From Actinophytocola xanthii (GTDB lineage: Bacteria > Actinomycetota > Actinomycetes > Mycobacteriales > Pseudonocardiaceae): a stretch of 64,000 bases of DNA. The stretch spans positions 1 to 64,000 of the forward strand of contig NZ_MSIE01000024.1 in NCBI RefSeq assembly GCF_001921205.1, read 5' to 3'. Below, in pieces: positions 7,978-15,417 of the stretch (its first letter is position 1; each line of letters begins with the position of its first letter). The notes beneath the pieces are model-generated. The model was given only the letters and a program-made list of their open reading frames with translations. It was not told where the DNA came from and made no database searches. The translations under genes and the position numbers were made by a program.

Positions 7978-9114
7978 GTGCCTCGGACCCTGGTGGTGAC
8001 CAACGACTTCCCGCCCCGACCCGGTGGGATCCAGTCGTACCTGCACGCGTTGGCCACCCGGCTGCCGGACCAGGACATCGTGGTCTACGCGCCGTCGTGG
8101 AACCACGACTCGGCGGCTCAACGCGAGTTCGACGCGTCGCAGGCGTTCCCCGTGGTGCGCCACCGCGGCGGCCTGATGCTGCCGACACCCGACGTCGCCC
8201 GGCGGGCCAGGCAGATCCTGCGGGCCGAGCGGTGCGACGCGGTGTGGTTCGGGGCGGCGGCCCCGCTCGCCCTGCTCGCGCCGGCCCTGCGCTCCGCCGG
8301 AGCGCGGCGGGTGATCGCGAGCACGCACGGTCACGAGGTCGGCTGGTCGATGCTGCCGGTCGCGCGGCAGGCGCTGCGCCGCATCGGCTCGACCTGCGAC
8401 GTGGTGACGTTCGTCAGCAAGTACACGAGGTCCAGGTTCGCCGCCGCGTTCGGTCCGACGGCCGCGCTGGAGTACCTCCCCTCCGGTGTGGACACCGAGC
8501 AGTTCCAGCCCAGCGTGGCGGCCCGCAAGGAGATCCGGGCGAGGTACGACCTCGGCGATCGGCCCACGGCCGTCTGCGTGTCGCGGCTGTGGCCGCGCAA
8601 GGGGCAGGACATGCTGATCCGGGCGCTGCCCCTGATCCGGCAGCGGGTCCCCGACGCGGCACTGCTCCTGGTCGGCGCCGGTCCCTACGAGGAGCGTCTC
8701 CGGGCGATGGCCGACCAGCTCGGCGTGCGCGAGCACGTGGTGCTGACCGGCCGCGTGCCCTGGGAGGAGCTGCCCGCGTACTACGCGGCCGGCGACGTCT
8801 TCGCGATGCCGTGCCGAACCCACGGCCGCGGCCTGGACGTGGAGGGCCTGGGCATCGTCTACCTCGAGGCGTCGGCGACCGGCCTGCCGGTGGTGGCCGG
8901 CCGTTCCGGCGGCGCACCCGAGACCGTGCTCGAGGACGTGACCGGCCACATCGTCGAAGGCCGCGACGTCGGCCAGATCGCCGACCGCGTCGCCACCCTC
9001 CTGGCCGACCCCGCCCTGGCCGCCGAGATGGGCGAGGCCGGTCGCCGGTGGGTCTCCCGCCACTGGCGCTGGGAGGGGATAGCCCAGCGGCTCTCCCACC
9101 TCCTCACCCCGTAG
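7978..9114 (+). CDS. pimB': GDP-mannose-dependent alpha-(1-6)-phosphatidylinositol monomannoside mannosyltransferase
   Basis: A 378-residue GT4 retaining glycosyltransferase. It begins PRTLVVTNDFPPRPGGIQSY, the acceptor-side glycine loop, and has SRLWPRKGQD and EGLGIVYLEASATGLPVV, the donor-binding EX7E motif. PimB' (Rv2188c) adds the second mannose to phosphatidylinositol mannosides at the inner membrane face; the Rv2189c-like neighbour and length support this identity over other GT4 enzymes. GTG 7978 lies six bases after TAGGGT (7966-7971), whose TAG is the stop codon of the previous gene. The last 11 bases overlap the convergent YbaB gene. Confidence 0.85.
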   Translation: MPRTLVVTNDFPPRPGGIQSYLHALATRLPDQDIVVYAPSWNHDSAAQREFDASQAFPVVRHRGGLMLPTPDVARRARQILRAERCDAVWFGAAAPLALLAPALRSAGARRVIASTHGHEVGWSMLPVARQALRRIGSTCDVVTFVSKYTRSRFAAAFGPTAALEYLPSGVDTEQFQPSVAARKEIRARYDLGDRPTAVCVSRLWPRKGQDMLIRALPLIRQRVPDAALLLVGAGPYEERLRAMADQLGVREHVVLTGRVPWEELPAYYAAGDVFAMPCRTHGRGLDVEGLGIVYLEASATGLPVVAGRSGGAPETVLEDVTGHIVEGRDVGQIADRVATLLADPALAAEMGEAGRRWVSRHWRWEGIAQRLSHLLTP

Positions 9115-9652
9115 GCCGCCTCGGCCGGGTCGGGTCAGTGGGGAGCGACCAGGTCTGGAGCTGGGAGAAGTCCTCGAGGTCGTCGATGGAGGCTCGCCTG
9201 CCGGGCGAGGCGGCGTCCTCGGGGTGGGCCGGGGCGTCGGCATCGGCGGGGCTCGTTGGGGAGCCTCTGTTGCCGGCTGGGGCGTCGGTGACGGCGGAGC
9301 CGCCGAGCGGGGGGTGGGCCTGGGGATCGGCGGGGTCTCCCAGCAGGACTGGTGCGAGCAGGGCCTGGAGGGAGCGGGGCAGGGCGGCCGTGGCCTCGGC
9401 GAGTGCGGTGGCGGCGGCCTCCCGGCTGAGCTGGAGGATCTGGGCGGCGAGGGTTCGCGGCGGTCGGGACGTCGCCTCCGGTGGCAGCCTCAGGCCGGTG
9501 AGCCGGCCCTCCAGGTTCACCGTCACCGTGATGCCCTCGGCGGTGGCCGTGCACTCGGTTCCCGCCAGCGCGTCGGCCAGCGTGTCCACCTGGTCGTTGA
9601 GCTCCGCGGCGGCGGCCTCCAGCTGGTCCACCCGGTAGGACTCGTAGCTCAC
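9104..9652 (-). CDS. YbaB/EbfC-family protein with disordered tail
   Basis: A 182-residue protein. Residues 1-95 fit the YbaB/EbfC fold: an N-terminal helix (VDQLEAAAAELNDQVDTLAD), a beta section (GITVTVNLEGRLTGLRLP) and a second helix. The tail from about residue 110 is rich in Pro, Ala, Asp and Ser and probably disordered. YbaB proteins are small dimeric nucleoid-associated proteins, though actinobacterial paralogues are often next to secretion or toxin genes. GTG 9652 overlaps the previous stop by GTGA, so it is cotranslated with the upstream YbaB gene. Function unknown. Confidence 0.75.
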   Translation of the reverse strand: MSYESYRVDQLEAAAAELNDQVDTLADALAGTECTATAEGITVTVNLEGRLTGLRLPPEATSRPPRTLAAQILQLSREAAATALAEATAALPRSLQALLAPVLLGDPADPQAHPPLGGSAVTDAPAGNRGSPTSPADADAPAHPEDAASPGRRASIDDLEDFSQLQTWSLPTDPTRPRRPTG

Positions 9653-9957
9653 GGGTCCGTCCTCCAGGTCGGCGGTGTGGTGGTCTCGGCCCGTTCGGTC
9701 AGGTCCGCCGCCTGGTGCAGGCCCAGCGCGGCCAGCTCCGCCTCACCCAGCCCGGTGAGGGCCTCGCGGAGCGCGTTCTTCGTACGCTGGTTGGCCACCG
9801 CTGTCGCCTCGGCGACGGCCGTCACGATCGCGGCCGCCAGGCGGTCGGGGCCCAGGGTGAGGGCGCGCGCCTCGAGCGACAGCGACGACATGGTCCCGCC
9901 TGGGTGAACCTCGACGGTGATGCCCGCCGCCGACGCGCAGCCGGTGATCGCGCTCAT
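9649..9957 (-). CDS. YbaB/EbfC-family protein, short
   Basis: A 102-residue protein with the YbaB core: GITVEVHPGGTMSSLSLEAR followed by the helix LGPDRLAAAIVTAVAEA. It lacks the long N-terminal helix of typical YbaB, so it may pair with the neighbouring YbaB protein rather than form a homodimer (inference). The ATG at 9957 overlaps the stop of the CHAP gene (ATGA) and its own TGA overlaps the GTG of the next gene. This perfect coupling of CHAP, YbaB and YbaB suggests fixed stoichiometry or a shared complex. No direct evidence of DNA binding. Confidence 0.7.
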   Translation of the reverse strand: MSAITGCASAAGITVEVHPGGTMSSLSLEARALTLGPDRLAAAIVTAVAEATAVANQRTKNALREALTGLGEAELAALGLHQAADLTERAETTTPPTWRTDP

Positions 9958-10997
9958 CGCGGGTGCACCCCGCCGTAGAACGTCCCCGCCGACAGGGTGT
10001 GGGTGACCCGCCGCACCTGGTCGCCCGAGTTGCCCTCGATCAGCGTCACGGTGTCTCCGTCCACGCTCTCGACGATCCCGATGTGCGTGCTCGTCGCCGG
10101 GCTCGCCGGCCCCGTGCCGAACAGCAGCACGTCCCCCGGCCTCGCCTCGCCCAGGGCCTCGCGCCCGTAGGCCAGCCCGCGCTCCCGGCCCCACTCGTAC
10201 ACGTCCCCGGTGAACGGCAGCACCCCGATCTCCACCCCCGCTCGCCGCCAGACCCAGGTGGCGAAGTTCGAGCACCACGGGCCGGTCGGGCCGTACCTGT
10301 TCCGGTTGCCCGCCTCCTCCCGGTAGCCCAGCTCGCCGCGGGCCACGTTCCTGATCGCGTTGCGGAGCCCGGAGCGGGTGCGGGGCGGGCGCCCGACACC
10401 GCCCCGGTCCGGGCCGCGCCGGCGCCGGCGCGCCGGGTCGACGACGCCGTCGCGCTCCACCGCCCGCTCGAGCCCGCGCAGCTCCTCGGCGGCGTCCTTC
10501 AGCTGCGCCTGGACTACCCGTACGTGTCGGATCGACTCGTTCGTGTAGTTCCGGACGAGGTCGGCGACCTCGGCGGCGGCCCGCACCAGAGCCGCCCGGG
10601 CACCGGCCCCGCTCACCGCGCGTGCCGCGTCGATCAGCCGCGCCGCCCGGTCCGTGTACTCCTCGACCAGCGCGGCGACCGCGCGGTGGTTGGTCTCCAG
10701 CGAGGCGGCGGTGACCGCGACGATCTCCGCGCCCTTCGCCGCGGCGGCGGCCGTGCCGCCGAGCGCACCGGTCAGCCGGCGGGCCCTGCGGTCGAACCCG
10801 GCCGCGTTGCGCCCCTCCCACCAGGTCGTCGCCGCGGCCGCCCCGGCCCGGTGGTCGTCGTGGTGGCGTTCCAGGGCGCGCGCGGTCTCCGCCAGCGCGG
10901 CCTGGGCCCGGTAGGCGTCGTCGGCCTTGCCGGCCAGCCGGTTGCGGTGCGCGATCAGCTGCCCGGCTACCTCGCGGGCGACGGCCCTGCTCTCCAT
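9954..10997 (-). CDS. WXG-like helical protein with C-terminal CHAP amidase domain
   Basis: A 347-residue protein with no signal peptide. Residues 1-180 are Ala/Arg-rich helices with a W-x-x-G-type turn (ATTWWEGRNAAGF), resembling type VII secretion substrates. A basic proline linker leads to a CHAP domain from about residue 220, with catalytic Cys in GPWCSNFATWVW and His in THIGIVESV plus IEGNSGDQ. CHAP domains cut peptidoglycan amide bonds, so export without a signal peptide, perhaps by a type VII route, is inferred. ATG 10997 begins MESRAVAREV; a GTG just upstream is possible. It is the first of three overlapping genes and follows the truncated FadD gene by 70 bases. Confidence 0.7.
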   Translation of the reverse strand: MESRAVAREVAGQLIAHRNRLAGKADDAYRAQAALAETARALERHHDDHRAGAAAATTWWEGRNAAGFDRRARRLTGALGGTAAAAAKGAEIVAVTAASLETNHRAVAALVEEYTDRAARLIDAARAVSGAGARAALVRAAAEVADLVRNYTNESIRHVRVVQAQLKDAAEELRGLERAVERDGVVDPARRRRRGPDRGGVGRPPRTRSGLRNAIRNVARGELGYREEAGNRNRYGPTGPWCSNFATWVWRRAGVEIGVLPFTGDVYEWGRERGLAYGREALGEARPGDVLLFGTGPASPATSTHIGIVESVDGDTVTLIEGNSGDQVRRVTHTLSAGTFYGGVHPR

Positions 10998-11067
10998 GAC
11001 CCCACTGTCGGCCGACGTGCCGGGCCGGCCCAGCGGGAGTGCACGGAAGCGCACATCCCGTGCACGC

Positions 11068-12183
11068 TCAGGCGGGCGGGGCGGGTGCCGGCAGCGTGTG
11101 CACCGCGATCCCGATCCCCCGGTAGAACCGGGAGAGCCTGGGCTCCGGCGCCGGACCGGGGGTGATCGCCGCGACGCAGCGGCCACCGAAGGCCGCCCGC
11201 ACCTTCGGGTACACCAGGGTGTCGGCCGCCGCGTGCTTGAGCCGCACCGCCGGCGAGCGGCGACCGGCGCCGTACTCGACGGCCACCGCCTCGGCCGCGT
11301 CGAACATCCGCGCCCGTCCCTCGGCGACCGCACGCTCCCTCGCCGAGGCGTGCAGCCGGCGCAGCAGCGCGGCGCCGGCCACGACCACGCGGGGCCGGAA
11401 GACACCGAGCTCCGTGCCGAGGTTCTCCTGCTCGGGCACGTGGCCGAGCGTGGTCCTGGTGTACACACAGGCCAGCGACAGCACCCGCGCGGACAGGTGG
11501 GTCAGCGGCAGCAGCACCAGCAGCGACCCGCCGGGCCGCAGCAGCGGCCGGAACACCGTGACCGTCGCGCGGACGTCGGCCAACAGCTCTCCGTGGGTGA
11601 GCTCGACCCGCTTGGCGTGCGCCGCACCCGGCTGATAGACCAGCGTGGCGATCGCGTCGACGCCGACCGCGAGCCGACGTTCGTGCGCGGCGTGCTCGTC
11701 GACCTCGGTGCCCAGCTCGGTCAGCTCCTCGACCGCCGGCACGATGTCCGCGCCGTCGTTCTCGCCGGCGTCGAGCTGCCATACCCAGCCGATCTCCGGG
11801 AGCCGGTCGACCATCCGGCGCAGCGTCTCCCGCTGCCCGGCGTGCTCGAGGACCACCGCGCAGGCGCCCGAGTCGGACAGGATCCACTCGACGTCCTCGG
11901 GTGGGGCGGCCGGGTCGATCGGTACCGTCTGGCAGCCCGCCGACCAGGCGGCGAAGTCGAACAGCGTCCACTCGTACCGGTTGCCGGCCAGCAGGGCGAC
12001 CCGGTCGCCCGGTCGTAGGCCGGCGGCGATCAGGCCACGGGCGATGTCGTGCACCTGCCCGGCGAACTCGCGCGTGGTGACGTCCAGCCAGGAGCTGCCG
12101 GTCCGCCTGCGCAACCCGATCGTGCTCCCGAACCGTTCGGCGTTGGCCCGCACCATGTCGGTCAGGCTCTCCTGGTCGGTCAC
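11068..12183 (-). CDS. Truncated, motif-degenerate AMP-forming acyl-CoA ligase relative (FadD15-like)
   Basis: A 371-residue protein aligned by eye with the first part of FadD15 (Rv2187, about 600 residues), and in the same position next to pimB'. The family's AMP/phosphate loop (YTSGTTGRPKG) is replaced by YQPGAAHAKRVELTH. The protein ends FYRGIGIAVHTLPAPAPPA, just before the YGLSET motif, so the adenylate-binding motif and the whole C-terminal domain are missing. It is therefore probably not a working ligase. Yet the reading frame is open and GTG 12183 is preceded by TAGCTT at six bases, so the gene seems expressed. It may be a decaying gene or a binding-only protein. Confidence 0.75.
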   Translation of the reverse strand: MTDQESLTDMVRANAERFGSTIGLRRRTGSSWLDVTTREFAGQVHDIARGLIAAGLRPGDRVALLAGNRYEWTLFDFAAWSAGCQTVPIDPAAPPEDVEWILSDSGACAVVLEHAGQRETLRRMVDRLPEIGWVWQLDAGENDGADIVPAVEELTELGTEVDEHAAHERRLAVGVDAIATLVYQPGAAHAKRVELTHGELLADVRATVTVFRPLLRPGGSLLVLLPLTHLSARVLSLACVYTRTTLGHVPEQENLGTELGVFRPRVVVAGAALLRRLHASARERAVAEGRARMFDAAEAVAVEYGAGRRSPAVRLKHAAADTLVYPKVRAAFGGRCVAAITPGPAPEPRLSRFYRGIGIAVHTLPAPAPPA

Positions 12184-12225
12184 ACCAGAAAGCTAGCGCG
12201 TGGCGGACCGTGACATGCTGCACGG

Positions 12226-12609
12226 GTGCCAGCGGTGGATGTGATCGACGAGACGTTCCTCGCGGTGCCGCCCACGACCGTGGCCGCCGCGTTCGCCGAC
12301 CCCGGCTCGTGGCGGCGGTTCTGGCCGGACCTGCGGCTTTCGGTCTATGCCGACCGCGGTCCGGAGGGGCTGCGGTGGACGGTGGCCGGTGCCCTGGTCG
12401 GCACCATGGAGGTCTGGCTGGAGCCGGTGCTGGACGGCACCCTGCTCCACTACTTCCTGCGTGCCGACCTGCCCGAGGGCGCCCAGACCCGCCGCGGCGG
12501 GGTGACCAGGGAGAAGACCAGGCGCCAGCTCGCGGCGAAGGCCCTGGCACTGGACCTCAAGGCCGTCCTGGAGGACGGGCGGCCCCCCGGCTGCCCGCCG
12601 GCCAACTAA
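12226..12609 (+). CDS. SRPBCC (polyketide cyclase/START-like) family protein
   Basis: A 127-residue protein with START-like elements: an N-terminal strand VIDETFLAV, the helix PPTTVAAAFADPGSWRRFWP, beta strands, and a long C-terminal helix (REKTRRQLAAKALALDLKAV). Such folds bind hydrophobic ligands in a deep cavity. It is a likely lipid or isoprenoid binder near the mannolipid gene pimB', but no ligand can be read from the sequence. GTG 12226 is used; no Shine-Dalgarno is visible. Its TAA stop forms part of the TAACCT -10 of the following gene. It occupies the Rv2186c/Rv2185c region of the mycobacterial order. Confidence 0.7.
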   Translation: MPAVDVIDETFLAVPPTTVAAAFADPGSWRRFWPDLRLSVYADRGPEGLRWTVAGALVGTMEVWLEPVLDGTLLHYFLRADLPEGAQTRRGGVTREKTRRQLAAKALALDLKAVLEDGRPPGCPPAN

Positions 12610-12619
12610 CCTGGCCGCT

Positions 12620-13408
12620 GTGCGGGTACACGTGGTGTCGGACGTGCACGGCAACGCCGAGGCACTGGCCAAGGCCGGCGACGGGGCGGACGCGCTCGTC
12701 GTGCTCGGCGACCTGATCGACTTCGTCGACTACCACGACCACTCCGGCGGGATCCTGGGCGCGGTCTTCGGGCCGGAGAAGGTCGCCGAGTTCGCCCGGC
12801 TGCGCCGCAAGCGACTGCACAACGAGCTCGCCGAGTACTCCAGGAGCCTGTGGACGGGCATCACGGACCCGGCGGCGGTGGTCGAGGAGGCCGTGCGGGC
12901 CCAGTACCGCAGGTTGTTCGACGCGCTCCCGGCACCCGCCTACGTTACGCCGGGCAACGTGGACGTCCCGGCGCTGTGGCCGGAGTACGCGGGCGAGGGC
13001 GTGCGGATCCTCGACGGCGAGACCGTCGAGCTGGGCGGGCTGCGGTTCGGCTTCGTCGGCGGCGCCCTGCTGCCGCCCAACGTCCGTCCACGCCGGGCGG
13101 GGGTGTTCCACGCCTACCTGCGCACGTTCGAGGACTACGCGGCGGCGGTCGAGGGGCTGGGTGCGGTGGACGTGCTGTGTAGCCATATTCCGCCGGACGT
13201 TCCCGAGCTCACCTACGACGTCGTTGCCCGGCGGACCGAGTTCGGCTCGGCGGCCCTGCGGAAGACGATCCTGACGTGCCGTCCCCGCTGGGCGCTGTTC
13301 GGGCACGTGCACCAACCGCTGGCGCCGAGGATGCGCCTGTCCTACACCGAGTGCGTGAACGTCGGCCATTTCCAGCGCACCCAGCGGCCGTACGTGCTGC
13401 GCTGGTAG
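12620..13408 (+). CDS. Calcineurin-like metallophosphoesterase
   Basis: A 262-residue cytoplasmic protein with all five metal motifs: DVHGN (8-12), GDLIDFVDYHD, PGNVD, CSHIP and GHVH. This is the binuclear metallophosphatase fold. Substrate is not evident; members act on nucleotides, phosphoproteins or phosphodiesters. The insert LRRKRLHNELAEYSRSLWTG between the second and third motifs is a capping helix. GTG 12620 lies seven bases after TAACCT (12607-12612), so a leaderless mRNA is likely. It sits alone between two SRPBCC genes, each with its own -10. Confidence 0.8.
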   Translation: MRVHVVSDVHGNAEALAKAGDGADALVVLGDLIDFVDYHDHSGGILGAVFGPEKVAEFARLRRKRLHNELAEYSRSLWTGITDPAAVVEEAVRAQYRRLFDALPAPAYVTPGNVDVPALWPEYAGEGVRILDGETVELGGLRFGFVGGALLPPNVRPRRAGVFHAYLRTFEDYAAAVEGLGAVDVLCSHIPPDVPELTYDVVARRTEFGSAALRKTILTCRPRWALFGHVHQPLAPRMRLSYTECVNVGHFQRTQRPYVLRW

Positions 13409-13435
13409 GCGGCCGGACCAGGTAATCTGCGCGGC

Positions 13436-13873
13436 ATGGCCGATGAGTCCACCCAGTCGATCGTGGTCGACGCGCCTCCGCAGGAGATCATGGCGGTGAT
13501 CGCGGACTTCCCCGCGTACCCGGAATGGGCGAACGCGGTGAAGAAGACCGAGGTCCTGGAGGAGGGGCAGGACGGCCGGGCCCAGCAGGTGCGGTTCACC
13601 CTCGACGCCGGCGCGTTCAAGGACGTCTACACCCTGGCCTACGACTGGGCCGCCGACGGGCTCTCGGTGAGCTGGACGCTGGTCAAGGGGCAGCTGCAGC
13701 GCGCGCAGAACGGGCGCTACCTGCTCACCAGCGACGGCACCAAGACCAAGGTCACCTACACGCTGGCCGTCCAGCTGGCCGTGCCGATGATCGGCCTGTT
13801 CCGCCGCAAGGCCGAAAAGATGATCATGGATATCGCGCTCAAGGAGCTCAAGCGCCGGGTCGAGGGCGCCTAA
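13436..13873 (+). CDS. SRPBCC family protein (TB16.3/Rv2185c-like)
   Basis: A 145-residue START-like protein. It opens ESTQSIVVDAPPQEIMAVIA, followed by DFPAYPEWANAVKKTEVLE, the classic helix-turn over the cavity mouth, and ends in an amphipathic helix (KAEKMIMDIALKELKRR). It corresponds in size and position to M. tuberculosis TB16.3 next to the ArsA-like ATPase. A hydrophobic ligand is expected, identity unknown. ATG 13436 follows TAATCT (13423-13428) by seven bases with no ribosome site. The stop is seven bases before the ATPase start, so the two are likely cotranscribed. Confidence 0.8.
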   Translation: MADESTQSIVVDAPPQEIMAVIADFPAYPEWANAVKKTEVLEEGQDGRAQQVRFTLDAGAFKDVYTLAYDWAADGLSVSWTLVKGQLQRAQNGRYLLTSDGTKTKVTYTLAVQLAVPMIGLFRRKAEKMIMDIALKELKRRVEGA

Positions 13874-13879
13874 CCGGCG

Positions 13880-15073
13880 GTGGACGAGCGGTCGGTGCGC
13901 ATCCTGCTGTTCACCGGCAAGGGGGGAGTCGGCAAGACCACCCTTGCCGCGGCGACTGCTGCCCGCCTCGCCGTCGGCGGGCGCAAGGTGCTGGTCTGCT
14001 CGGCTGACCCGGCCCACTCGCTCGGCGACGCGTACGGGCTCCCGCTCGGCTCCACGCCGTCCGAAGTAGACACCTGTCTGTACGCGGCGCACGTCGACGC
14101 GCGCGGGCTGGTGGACCGGTCCTGGCAGGAGCTCCGCCGCCAGCTGCACACCGCGTTCGCCGGCGTCGGGCTCGACGAGCTGGACGCCGCGGAGCTCACC
14201 GTCCTGCCCGGCGTCGACGAGCTGCTCGCGCTCACCGAGGTGGCGAGGCTGGCCGAGCGGGGACCGTGGGACGTCGTTGTCGTCGACTGTGGACCGACCG
14301 CCGAGACCCTGCGGCTGCTGGCCCTGCCGGAGGCGGTGGCGGGCTACCTGCGCCGGCTGCGCGGCCCGGCCCGGACGGTGCTACGCCACAGCGCGGACCC
14401 GCTCGGCCGCCTCGCCGAGCACCTGGGCCGGCTGCGTCGGCTGCTCGTGGACCCGGCCGTGACGAGCGTGCGGGTGGTCCTCACTCCCGAGCGGCTGGTG
14501 GTCGCCGAGACCAGGCGCACGCTCGCCGCCCTGGCCCTGCGGGGGATCCGGGTGGACGGGCTGGTCGCCAACCGGCTCGCGCCGCGAGCGAGCCGCTGGC
14601 GGGGACCCGCGGCGAGCTGGCTGCGCACCAGGCGGGCCGAGCAGGACGCCGTTCTGGCCGAGCTGGACGCCTCCACCTCGCTCCCGGTGCACCTGGTCGA
14701 GCACCGCGCGGTCGAGCCGGTCGGCACCGGTCGGCTGCTGGAGCTGGCCGAGGAGCTGTACGGCGAGGCGGACCCGCTGCTCGCGCCGTTCGCCGCGGCC
14801 GAGCCGCCGCCGCTGCTCCGCCTCCGCGCGGTCTCGGACTCGGTGCACGAGCTGGGGATCGCGCTGCCGCTGTCCGACTCGAGCTCGCTCGAGCTGGCCC
14901 GGGTGGGCGACGACCTCGCGATCACCGTCGACGGGGTGCGCAGGCTCGTGTCGCTGCCGGTACTGCTGCACCGGCACGCGGTGACCGACGCCGAGGCGAA
15001 CGAGGCCGGGCTCGTGCTGCGGTTCGAGGCCGAGGCCGGCACGGGAGCCGCCGAACCCGGGAGGCCGGCGTGA
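13880..15073 (+). CDS. ArsA/GET3-like P-loop ATPase
   Basis: A 397-residue soluble ATPase with the deviant Walker A FTGKGGVGKTT (residues 11-21), switch I SADPAHSLGDAYG and Walker B-like VVVVDCGPTAETLRL. These place it with ArsA/Get3 ATPases, but the CxxC dimer motif of Get3 is not visible, and arsenite resistance is not implied by context. It corresponds to Rv2184c. GTG 13880 is seven bases after the SRPBCC stop; its own TGA overlaps the next GTG. The run SRPBCC, ATPase, Cys-rich protein and glucokinase is tightly packed. Possible role: membrane-protein or lipid-carrier handling (inference). Confidence 0.8.
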   Translation: MDERSVRILLFTGKGGVGKTTLAAATAARLAVGGRKVLVCSADPAHSLGDAYGLPLGSTPSEVDTCLYAAHVDARGLVDRSWQELRRQLHTAFAGVGLDELDAAELTVLPGVDELLALTEVARLAERGPWDVVVVDCGPTAETLRLLALPEAVAGYLRRLRGPARTVLRHSADPLGRLAEHLGRLRRLLVDPAVTSVRVVLTPERLVVAETRRTLAALALRGIRVDGLVANRLAPRASRWRGPAASWLRTRRAEQDAVLAELDASTSLPVHLVEHRAVEPVGTGRLLELAEELYGEADPLLAPFAAAEPPPLLRLRAVSDSVHELGIALPLSDSSSLELARVGDDLAITVDGVRRLVSLPVLLHRHAVTDAEANEAGLVLRFEAEAGTGAAEPGRPA

Positions 15074-15417
15074 CCGAACGCGCCGAGCCGGGCAGCCGGC
15101 TGGTCGAGGAGCTGCGGCTGCTGGCCGACGCGGTGGCCGGGCGGGCCGGGCCCTGGCTGGACCGCGCCGCCGAGGAGTCCGCCGGCCCCTCCTGCGGGTG
15201 GTGTCCGCTGTGCGCGCTGGTGGCGCTGCTCCGCGGCGAGCCCAACGCGCTCGCCGCCCACGGTGTCGACCAGGCCGCCGACCTCGTCGCGCTGCTGCGT
15301 GCCGTGCTCGCCGACCGCTGGGAGCCCGGCGCGTCCCATATGCCCGGGTTCCGCCCCGAGCCGCGTCGCCACGGCGAGCGGCCGAGGGTGCAGCCGATCC
15401 CGGTGCGTCGGACGTGA
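15070..15417 (+). CDS. Small cysteine-motif protein (Rv2183c-like)
   Basis: A 115-residue protein whose central helix contains PSCGWCPLCALVALLRGE, a CxxCxxC cluster, followed by QAADLVALLRAVLAD and a basic proline tail. The cluster could hold a metal or be redox active. It overlaps the ATPase stop by GTGA and its TGA overlaps the glucokinase start, so it is produced together with both. It takes the place of Rv2183c. The pairing with an ArsA/Get3-type ATPase that lacks its own CxxC is suggestive of a partner protein, but this is inference only. Confidence 0.7.
   Translation: MTERAEPGSRLVEELRLLADAVAGRAGPWLDRAAEESAGPSCGWCPLCALVALLRGEPNALAAHGVDQAADLVALLRAVLADRWEPGASHMPGFRPEPRRHGERPRVQPIPVRRT

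Noticed and set aside
11645-12196. Plus-strand Ser/Thr/Ala-rich frame opposite the FadD-like gene
   Set aside because: Antisense shadow; the minus-strand frame has clear adenylate-enzyme similarity.
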